A stretch of DNA of 12,186 nucleotides from Nitrospira sp. GTDB taxonomy: Bacteria; Nitrospirota; Nitrospiria; Nitrospirales; Nitrospiraceae. This document shows, piece by piece, positions 6,139 through 12,057 of this stretch; position 1 is the stretch's first letter, and the number at the start of each line of letters is the position of its first letter. A program made the position numbers and the translations under genes. The stretch lies in NCBI GenBank assembly GCA_025935475.1, contig JAICVE010000048.1:1-12186 (forward strand), given 5' to 3'. The notes under the pieces are model-generated. The model did no database searches and was not told the origin of the DNA. It was given only the letters and a program-made list of their open reading frames with translations.

Positions 6139-7569
6139 CTACCCATCCACTCCTCCCCTCTTTCCCTGCATCTCCTTGTTATAGAACTCCAGCATCTGGG
6201 CAATTTCTTCCTTCGTCATGCCTTTTTCGATCCAGCGGTGGCTCTCATGACGAAGCATCTCCTCCGCCACCTGCGGCGACAGCTCCCGCACCAGCGGGAG
6301 AAACTTGGTGTAGAACGTCTTGGCCACTTCGTAGAACCCCTGCCAATGGACGTAATCAGGCGCGATCTTGGACAGCCCGTGCCGCGCGCGCCGTCCCTCG
6401 TGGTGCCACAACTCATAGAAGATCCATTCAATCTTTTCGTCGTATGGCGTCGGCGTAAGCTTCTTCATGGCCAGCAGCTGGTCCATCGCGACTTTCGCCG
6501 GCTTGCCGAATTTGTCGTTGTACAGGTTGATACCCTGGTCCATCGAGGTAAAGAACCGGTCCACGATCTGCTCGCTATGGCACGACGAGCAGACTTGCCG
6601 CATGGCTTTGCGCCGGTCTTCGTAGTTCTCGAGGCGCGTGGAGATCACCGGCCGTAGCGTCCAGCTGATACGGTCTCCCACATCGTGAGTGACCTCCTGC
6701 GTGCCGGTCGCGCTCATGTGACAGGTGGCACAGGTGGGATAGAGATAATCCTTGCCTGGATGCCACTTCTCCGTCGGGTCCGCGAGCTTCATCTTCTCCT
6801 TGTTGGCCTCGTACATGACGCCATGCTTGCTTTCATAATAGGCTTCAATCTGCGGATGGTCGGGCCCCATGTGGCAGCGGCCGCAGCTTTCCGGCTGCCG
6901 GGCTTGCGCGACGGAGAAGCTATGCCGTGCATGACAGGCGGAGCAGGTGCCTTTCGAACCGTCGGGATTCACCCGCCCGATGCCGGAGTTGGGCCAGGTG
7001 GCCGGATGGAGCTTGCCCTTCTCCATTACCTTGACCACGCTGCCGTGGCAGCCGGCGCACCCGGTGGTCACGATCTCCGGACCTTCGACGACGTTGCCCA
7101 GAAAATTGTCCAATGAACCCGTGAATTGGGCAGCTTTGGCGTGATGGGACTTGGCAAATTCCTTGGCCTCCCGATCGTGGCATCGCATGCAATCTTTGGG
7201 GGTGACGAGCGTCGAGATGAGAAATCCCTCGTGGTCGTAGGCGTCCACTTCGCCTTTCTCAGCCCGGTGGCATTCGACGCAGCCGATCCCCTTCGGCGCA
7301 TGCCGGCTGACTTTCCAATCGTTGATGCCCCCGACGGCAACGTCCTTGGCCATATGGCAGTCGATGCATTTCTTGTTTTCTCCCGAGATAAACGCCCGGA
7401 GGCCGCCGCCTCGCCGCTCTTCGACCTGGACATAGCCGACGCCCGTGAGTGCGAGAAAGAGGATCAGGCAGAGGCCGCCGATCATATAGCGGGCGAAGTT
7501 TTTCTTGCCATTGCTTGAACGGGCATGTTCGTCCTCACGTTCATCAGGCTGTCTATTGCCCTCGTCCAT
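6139..7569 (-). CDS. Membrane-anchored octaheme c-type cytochrome, HAO-like
   Basis: A 476-residue protein with eight CxxCH heme motifs, at residues 68, 97, 127, 171, 209, 229, 280 and 327. Residues 27-46 form one hydrophobic helix after a charged N-terminus, so the heme part should sit in the periplasm on a signal anchor. After heme 8 comes about 145 residues of helix with WHHEGRRARHG and PDYVHWQGFYE, the layout of hydroxylamine oxidoreductase (HAO) family proteins. Classical octaheme nitrite reductase of the ONR type has one CxxCK heme; here all eight are CxxCH. Candidate reactions are reduction of nitrite (or hydroxylamine) to ammonium, or hydroxylamine oxidation. Tyr406 is a candidate for the tyrosine that cross-links heme P460 in true HAO; an alignment is needed to settle it. 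AAGGAGG lies 4 bases before the ATG. It is the last gene of the amt-Rieske-cytochrome b operon, 47 bases after cytochrome b. Confidence 0.88.
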   Translation of the reverse strand: MDEGNRQPDEREDEHARSSNGKKNFARYMIGGLCLILFLALTGVGYVQVEERRGGGLRAFISGENKKCIDCHMAKDVAVGGINDWKVSRHAPKGIGCVECHRAEKGEVDAYDHEGFLISTLVTPKDCMRCHDREAKEFAKSHHAKAAQFTGSLDNFLGNVVEGPEIVTTGCAGCHGSVVKVMEKGKLHPATWPNSGIGRVNPDGSKGTCSACHARHSFSVAQARQPESCGRCHMGPDHPQIEAYYESKHGVMYEANKEKMKLADPTEKWHPGKDYLYPTCATCHMSATGTQEVTHDVGDRISWTLRPVISTRLENYEDRRKAMRQVCSSCHSEQIVDRFFTSMDQGINLYNDKFGKPAKVAMDQLLAMKKLTPTPYDEKIEWIFYELWHHEGRRARHGLSKIAPDYVHWQGFYEVAKTFYTKFLPLVRELSPQVAEEMLRHESHRWIEKGMTKEEIAQMLEFYNKEMQGKRGGVDG

Positions 7570-7581
7570 ATAACCTCCTTG

Positions 7582-7606
7582 TCAGCCGTCAAAAGCGGAC
7601 GGCTGA
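7582..7606. promoter_or_regulatory. Intercistronic hairpin between cytochrome b and octaheme genes
   Basis: A perfect 9-bp stem, TCAGCCGTC / GACGGCTGA, with a 7-base loop (AAAAGCG on the plus strand). It lies after the cytochrome b stop and ends one base before the Shine-Dalgarno (7574-7580) of the octaheme gene. It could be an mRNA processing or stabilising element, or expose the ribosome site. It has no T tract and so does not look like a terminator. Confidence 0.45.
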
Positions 7607-7616
7607 GCGCCCATCT

Positions 7617-8642
7617 TCACATCAGCGTATCGAGATACATCAAGCCGGCCATCGCGCTGACCACGGCGGCTGCCACAAGCGCATTGACGATCTCCATCGG
7701 CCATCCGCGTTCGTCCAGCACCCGGTCAAGAAAGGGATACACGACAAAGAGCCCGGCAAAGCCGAGAAGGCTCCAAAGCGCCAGAGGGCCTGGCAGCAAG
7801 GTAATCCACATGAACGGCGCAGAAAAATACCAGGGAGGCGACACGTCTGATGCCACCTCCTGGACATTCGCCGCCGGTCCCAGCAGCGGCGGAAAGATCA
7901 TGACGATATTGACGATTAACAGCAGCAGTCCCGCCGCAATGGCACCCATCTTCAAGGTGTGCTCGGGGTAGAAGGAATGGAACCCGCGGCTGCCTTTCAC
8001 CTCCGCAAACCCCAACAACCGTACGATCACCACGTGGCCGAGGACCAGCCCCCCCAATAACACGGGCAGCAGCTTGGTATGGAGATCATAGAGCCTTAAC
8101 AACGTGACACCCGAGACTTCCTCACCACCCCGCAGGAGATGGAGCAACGGAGTGCCGATCACCGGAAGCGTCCCGATCATGTTGGTCACCACCGTCATGC
8201 CCCAATAAGAGACGTTGTCGAAGATCAGCGAATAGCCGGTGAACCCCATCGCCAGCGTGACGAACAGCACGATCGAGCCGCTCACCCACTTCAGCTCGCC
8301 GGGGGTTCGATAGGCACGCGTGATGAACACTCGGATGACATGGAAGAACAAGAACAGGATCATGAGATCCACCGAGGTCTTATGCAGGCCCCGCACGAAC
8401 CACCCGAGGTAGATCTCGTTGGTGATCTGATCGACGCTCTCATAGGCGCGTTCCGGTGACGGCACGTAATAGAACGTCAGCAGCAGGCCCGTCCCGACCA
8501 AGAGGCCGAATAGGGTCAGGGGCAACGCCCCTAGCGTGTAGGGCCACCAGTCCAGATGCTGCGGCAGGTCCTTCTGGATATAATCCACCCAGGATTTTTC
8601 GTCCTGTTCCTTTTTCACATTCTCGGAGACAGTCGATGCCAC
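7617..8642 (-). CDS. Cytochrome b of a Rieske/cytochrome b quinol-oxidising complex
   Basis: A 341-residue protein with about seven to eight membrane helices, combining the cytochrome b N-terminal heme-binding half and the C-terminal Qo-site half in one chain. Likely heme ligands are His87 and His101 in helix B and His188 and His203 in helix D; 14 residues between the helix D pair is the b6-type spacing. The Qo motif is PPWY (269-272), where most families have PEWY, so the Glu is missing. There is no cysteine in the protein, so no covalent heme ci as in cytochrome b6. The family oxidises quinol and passes electrons to a Rieske protein and to its own b hemes. The start is GTG 8642 with AGGTGAAGG just upstream, 39 bases after the Rieske stop. 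It is shorter than mitochondrial-type cytochrome b because the C-terminal part is brief. Confidence 0.9.
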   Translation of the reverse strand: MASTVSENVKKEQDEKSWVDYIQKDLPQHLDWWPYTLGALPLTLFGLLVGTGLLLTFYYVPSPERAYESVDQITNEIYLGWFVRGLHKTSVDLMILFLFFHVIRVFITRAYRTPGELKWVSGSIVLFVTLAMGFTGYSLIFDNVSYWGMTVVTNMIGTLPVIGTPLLHLLRGGEEVSGVTLLRLYDLHTKLLPVLLGGLVLGHVVIVRLLGFAEVKGSRGFHSFYPEHTLKMGAIAAGLLLLIVNIVMIFPPLLGPAANVQEVASDVSPPWYFSAPFMWITLLPGPLALWSLLGFAGLFVVYPFLDRVLDERGWPMEIVNALVAAAVVSAMAGLMYLDTLM

Positions 8643-8681
8643 GCCTTCACCTTTGGCATACGTGATGAGTTCGATGCCTCG

Positions 8682-9128
8682 CTACGTCGCCTGAATATTC
8701 ACGTACAACTGCTCGCCGCGTTTGACGATCTGCAAGCGGTCCAGCGGCCGGGGAGGAGGTCCAGCAATGTTCAGACCGGTGCGGTCGAACGTGCCCTGAT
8801 GGCAGGGGCAGATGAATTGCGACCGCTCCTTGTTCCACGACACAAGGCATCCCAGGTCCGTGCAGCGCCGGGAAAATGCCGCGACACCTTCTTCTGTCCT
8901 CAAGACCAGAATCTTGCGGCCGCCAAGATCCATGGGCACGGCTTCTCCAAGGGGAATGCGGGACTCCGCGCCGATCAACACGGTCTCGGATTCCCTGCGG
9001 GCCTCTGTCGGCAAAAGAAACTGCAGGAAGCGGAAGCTGAGCGTGCCGATGCCGAACAGCATCCCAAATCCCATCACGGCCTGGCTCAGAAAGCGGCGCC
9101 GCCCGATATCGTCGTGTACAACAGCCAT
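8682..9128 (-). CDS. Rieske iron-sulfur protein with Asp in box I
   Basis: A 148-residue protein. Residues 10-16 (RRRFLSQ) resemble a twin-arginine motif, followed by a hydrophobic anchor (about 16-39), as usual for Rieske subunits exported folded by Tat. The globular part carries the two cluster boxes: box I is C89-T-D-L-G-C94 and box II is C107-P-C-H-Q-G112. In standard Rieske proteins box I is CTHLGC, its His binding one iron; here the codon is GAC (Asp). All four Cys (two ligands, two disulfide) and the box II His are kept. ATG 9128 is chosen because the frame upstream (to 9215) runs into the amt2 gene; it begins 4 bases after the amt2 stop, suggesting translational coupling. By context it takes electrons from quinol at cytochrome b and hands them to the octaheme cytochrome. 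Confidence 0.88.
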   Translation of the reverse strand: MAVVHDDIGRRRFLSQAVMGFGMLFGIGTLSFRFLQFLLPTEARRESETVLIGAESRIPLGEAVPMDLGGRKILVLRTEEGVAAFSRRCTDLGCLVSWNKERSQFICPCHQGTFDRTGLNIAGPPPRPLDRLQIVKRGEQLYVNIQAT

Positions 9129-9132
9129 GGCG

Positions 9133-10296
9133 TTACCCCGTGTAGCCTTTCTCACCGTGTTGATGAAGATCCAATCCCATCCGTTCCGCCTCTTCGTCGA
9201 CGCGCGGCGCGACAATCATCGTGAGGACCTTCACCAGCAGCCAGGTCATCACGCCGGCCATGACCCATGCGGAAAGGGCGGCCACCACCTGAGCAAAGAA
9301 CTGATACGGATACCCGTAGAACAGCCCGTCGCTTCCCCCTGCATTGACGTCAGTCGACGCAAACAACCCGGTCGCGATCATCCCCCAGGTGCCTCCAACC
9401 CCGTGCATCCCGAAGACATCCAGGGAGTCGTCGTACCCCAGAATGAGCTTGACGTAATTGACGACCATGTAGCAGAGGCCTCCCGCTCCTACGCCGATCA
9501 CGAGCGAAGACATCGGACTCACGTAGCCTGCCGCCGGCGCGATGGCCACCAGGCCTGCGACGGCGCCGCTCATGGCTCCCAAGGCCGTCGGCTTATCCCG
9601 CTGGAGCCACTCGACTGCCATCCAGGCAAGCGCCGCGGCGACCGTCGACAACTGGATGGCCACAAAGGCGCTGGTCACCACGGCCATCGACATCGATGTA
9701 GCGGCTCCGGTGAATCCGAACCAGCCCACCCACATGAACGCGGCCCCGCAGAAGGAGAACGGCAAATGGTTCGGCATCATGTCGATGCGTCCATATCCAT
9801 GCCGCGGCCCGATGGCGATCGCCATCACCAGCGCGCTGACACCGGCGCTAATGTGGATCACTGCGCCCCCCGCAAAGTCCAGACTGCCGAGATTCGCCAG
9901 CCACCCGTTCCCTCCCCACAATGACTGCGCTAATGGCACATACACGGTTGTCACCCAACAGAGTCCGAAGACGAGAAAGAACGAAAAGCGAATACGCTCA
10001 ACGATGCCTCCGGCCACCAAAGCCAGGGCCACCGACGCCATCATGCCTCGATACAACGAACGCAGCGCCTCCTCATGACCCGTGGCTTGTTCGGCCCCGT
10101 TCCAGGCTGCCCAGCCGCTGCCGACGAGCGTCCATGCGAGCGACACGACCGCCAGCGCGACAAACGGCAGCGCGATCGTGTTCATGATGTTTTTCCTTCT
10201 CACCATGCCGCCGTAGAACAGCGCGACACCGGGCACGGCCAACGCCAGCAGCGCCGTGGTAACCAACAGCCAGAGCGTCTGATCGGCTGGCACCAT
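9133..10296 (-). CDS. amt: Divergent Amt/Rh-family ammonium transporter (Amt2)
   Basis: A 387-residue protein with about 11 membrane helices and no signal peptide. Amt landmarks are present: LFYGGMVRRKN near the N-terminus, LWGGNGW (Trp127), LDFAGGAVIH with Asp140 and pore His148, GWFGF (192-195), DVFGMHGVGG with pore His298, and a C-terminal ERMGLDLHQHGE tail like that contacted by PII proteins. By my alignment with E. coli AmtB, F107 of the Phe gate is Met86, F103 is Tyr82, F215 is kept as Phe195, and the following Asn is Thr196. The first extracytoplasmic loop is also short. It may be a slower or sensor-type Amt, or have altered selectivity (inference). ATG 10296 is used because it overlaps the stop of the preceding small gene (TGATG). 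It is followed 4 bases later by the Rieske gene. Confidence 0.88.
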   Translation of the reverse strand: MVPADQTLWLLVTTALLALAVPGVALFYGGMVRRKNIMNTIALPFVALAVVSLAWTLVGSGWAAWNGAEQATGHEEALRSLYRGMMASVALALVAGGIVERIRFSFFLVFGLCWVTTVYVPLAQSLWGGNGWLANLGSLDFAGGAVIHISAGVSALVMAIAIGPRHGYGRIDMMPNHLPFSFCGAAFMWVGWFGFTGAATSMSMAVVTSAFVAIQLSTVAAALAWMAVEWLQRDKPTALGAMSGAVAGLVAIAPAAGYVSPMSSLVIGVGAGGLCYMVVNYVKLILGYDDSLDVFGMHGVGGTWGMIATGLFASTDVNAGGSDGLFYGYPYQFFAQVVAALSAWVMAGVMTWLLVKVLTMIVAPRVDEEAERMGLDLHQHGEKGYTG

Positions 10297-10526
10297 CACG
10301 CTCGCTCTTCCGCCAACGAGACTTGGTACTCCCGCGGTCCGACCAGCTCCAGCGAGATGTCCCTGGAGCGGCTCAAGTGATCGACGGCCAGCAGTACCTG
10401 CGCCCACGTGAATTCCGGCAGTTCGCACAATGCGTCGAGCGTCTGCGGTCCTTGTTGACGCAGAATTTCCAATAGCCGCCTTTCACATGCCGTTCCTTCA
10501 CATGATCGTTCTTCAGACATGATCAT
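10296..10526 (-). CDS. Small winged-helix-like protein between two amt genes
   Basis: A 76-residue protein with a Shine-Dalgarno AAAGGAGG 6 bases before ATG 10526; its stop overlaps the amt2 ATG by one base. The sequence ERRLLEILRQQGPQTLDALCELPEFTWAQVLLAVDHLSRSRDISLELVGPREYQVSL reads as helix, helix, recognition helix, then a beta wing, the plan of a compact winged helix-turn-helix. The DNA-binding reading is inferred from the pattern alone. Its fixed place inside the operon suggests a dedicated regulator or an accessory for the Amt proteins. Three Cys (residues 9, 14, 34) have no clear metal pattern. I do not recognise a named family. Confidence 0.7.
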   Translation of the reverse strand: MIMSEERSCEGTACERRLLEILRQQGPQTLDALCELPEFTWAQVLLAVDHLSRSRDISLELVGPREYQVSLAEERA

Positions 10527-10553
10527 GCTACGCCTCCTTTCATCTGAGACTGT

Positions 10554-11876
10554 TTATGAATAGGCCCGCTCGTTATGCTGACTCAGATCCAGACCCATGC
10601 GCTCCTCCTCCGGCGTCACGCGCAATCCGACAGCCCGATCCACGACTTTGAGGATCACCCAGGTGCCGGCGGCGGAGAACACTCCGACGACCACCACCGT
10701 CAGCGCCTGCACCGCAAAAAACGCGCCGTTTCCCTGCAAGAGACCATCGGCACCTGCGGCATTGACCGCTTTCGAGGCGAAGAGGCCCGTCATGAGAATG
10801 CCGCCGACTCCCGCGACGCCGTGGATCCCGACCACATCCAGCGAATCGTCATAGCCGAGCCCCCCTTTTTTCATGATGGCAACATACGACAACCCTCCAG
10901 CAGCCATTCCCATGAAGAGCGCCGAGAAGGGGGTCACGAATCCGGCGCCGGGCGTGACCATGGCCAGTCCCGCCACGGCGCCGCTCGCGATTCCAAGCAC
11001 CGTCGGCGTTCCGCGGTGCCACCATTCCACGGTCATCCAGGTCAAGGCGGCCGTGACCGCCGCGGTGTGGGTGGCGACGAACGCCACGACTGCCGTTTCA
11101 TTGGCGCCGAGCGCGCTGCCCGCATTGAAGCCGAACCATCCGACCCAGAGGAGGCCTGTTCCCAACAGCACCATCGGCAGATTGTGCGGAGCCATATAGT
11201 CCGTGCCATAGCCCTGACGCGCCCCCAGCATCAGGGCGCAGACCAAGGCACTGATGCCCGAACTAATGTGCACGACTGCGCCGCCCGCAAAATCCAACGC
11301 GCCAAGTCCAGCCAGCCATCCACCGCCCCACATCCAATGCGCAATGGGACAGTAGACGAACAATGACCAGAGCAGTGCAAACAGGATCAGCGCACCAAAC
11401 TTCATCCGCTCTGCGAACGCGCCGGTAATGAGGGCGGGGGTGATCGCGGCGAACATCAACTGAAACACCATGAAGGCTTGATGGGGGATCGTCGGACCAT
11501 AGACCGCATGGGGCGATAGGCCGACGCCGCTCAAGCCGGCCCAGGCCAGGCTGCCGATCACGCCTTTGACGTCCGGTCCAAACGCCAGGCTATAGCCGAG
11601 CAACACCCAGAAGAGGCTGATGAGGCAGAGAATCACGAAGCTGTGCATGATCGTGCCGAGCACGTTTTTGCTGCGCACCAGGCCGCCATAGAATAAAGCC
11701 AATCCCGGCACGGTCATCGCCAGCACGAGGGCGGCAGAAACCAGCACCCAGGCCGTGTCAGCCGCGCTTACGGCAGCCGCGGCAATCGTTTCCGCGGAAG
11801 CGGTCTCCGGCGCCATCGCGCCTGCACAAAGGACAAGGGCGGTCATCCATGCGTCGTTCCCAAAGTGTCTCTCCAT
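10554..11876 (-). CDS. amt: Ammonium transporter Amt, canonical, with signal peptide (Amt1)
   Basis: A 440-residue protein. Residues 1-28 look like a cleavable signal peptide ending TASA, followed by about 11 membrane helices. Key Amt residues by alignment with E. coli AmtB: Phe gate F103/F107 as Phe138 and Phe142, F215 as Phe250 in GWFGFNAGSA, Asp195 and pore His203 in DFAGGAVVH, and pore His352 in DVVGIHGVAG. The tail EEERMGLDLSQHNERAY matches the C-terminus that responds to GlnK/PII. It takes up ammonium into the cytoplasm as a trimer. ATG 11876 is chosen to give the signal peptide; AGGAGG lies 11 bases upstream, rather far. It is the first gene of the operon, 181 bases after cynS, with structured leader RNA between, and the next gene starts 27 bases downstream. 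Confidence 0.93.
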   Translation of the reverse strand: MERHFGNDAWMTALVLCAGAMAPETASAETIAAAAVSAADTAWVLVSAALVLAMTVPGLALFYGGLVRSKNVLGTIMHSFVILCLISLFWVLLGYSLAFGPDVKGVIGSLAWAGLSGVGLSPHAVYGPTIPHQAFMVFQLMFAAITPALITGAFAERMKFGALILFALLWSLFVYCPIAHWMWGGGWLAGLGALDFAGGAVVHISSGISALVCALMLGARQGYGTDYMAPHNLPMVLLGTGLLWVGWFGFNAGSALGANETAVVAFVATHTAAVTAALTWMTVEWWHRGTPTVLGIASGAVAGLAMVTPGAGFVTPFSALFMGMAAGGLSYVAIMKKGGLGYDDSLDVVGIHGVAGVGGILMTGLFASKAVNAAGADGLLQGNGAFFAVQALTVVVVGVFSAAGTWVILKVVDRAVGLRVTPEEERMGLDLSQHNERAYS

Positions 11877-11914
11877 AGGCTGCCCAGCCTCCTGCTCCGG
11901 TGATCGCCGCAAAC

Positions 11915-11957
11915 ACAAAGGCGTCCGCCATTCGCGCTGAATGACGGACGCCTTTGT
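11915..11957 (-). terminator. Strong nested hairpin in the amt1 leader (attenuator or cynS terminator)
   Basis: A perfect 13-bp inverted repeat, ACAAAGGCGTCCG / CGGACGCCTTTGT, encloses one mismatch and a further 5-bp stem (CATTC / GAATG) with a 5-base loop. On the minus (transcribed) strand the 3' arm ends CCTTTGT and runs into GTTTG, a weakly T-rich tail. It lies 38 bases before the amt1 ATG and about 100 bases after the cynS stop. It may end cynS transcription or act as an attenuator for the amt operon. Confidence 0.6.
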
Positions 11958-11977
11958 CCGTTCACATCTGACCGGAC

Positions 11978-12045
11978 CGGCTGAAGACGACACTGTCCCA
12001 GCCGCCCCGAAACTGATGAAGTCGTCTTGACGGGGCTTTAGCCCC
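11978..12045 (-). promoter_or_regulatory. Further pairing segments in the cynS-amt1 gap
   Basis: Three more inverted repeats lie in this gap. AAGACGAC (11984-11991) pairs with GTCGTCTT (12021-12028). CGGCTG (11978-11983) could instead pair with CAGCCG (11999-12004). GGGGC (12032-12036) and GCCCC (12041-12045) form a tight hairpin 12 bases after the cynS stop on the transcribed strand. The first two pairings cannot both form fully, so alternative folds are possible. No known riboswitch class was recognised. Confidence 0.35.
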
Positions 12046-12057
12046 TCACAATAAGAC

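Noticed and set aside
6139..7569. Taking the octaheme protein as proof of an ammonia-oxidising (comammox) organism
   Set aside because: No haoB, cycA, cycB or amo genes are in the window, and the partner genes and membrane anchor differ from the usual HAO module; a reductive assimilatory role fits the Amt and cyanase context at least as well.
9129..9215. Longer Rieske start at 9215
   Set aside because: The extra 29 residues overlap the end of amt2 and would put a basic unconserved stretch before the twin-arginine motif; ATG 9128 is right after the amt2 stop.
8812..9924. 370-codon plus-strand open frame across the Rieske and amt2 genes
   Set aside because: It covers two genes with clear family motifs on the other strand; its own product is rich in His, Arg and Pro with no domain, typical of a GC-rich shadow frame.
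10297..10428. Longer amt2 start at 10428
   Set aside because: The extra 44 residues overlap the small winged-helix gene and contain no membrane or signal sequence; the TGATG overlap start fits the family N-terminus.
12008..12048. Hammerhead-like CTGATGA motif followed by hairpins on the plus strand
   Set aside because: CTGATGA, a small GTC/GAC stem and a GGGGC/GCCCC stem resemble a hammerhead layout, but the required GAA(A) after stem II is missing and no stem I partner exists for the segment after the would-be cleavage site.
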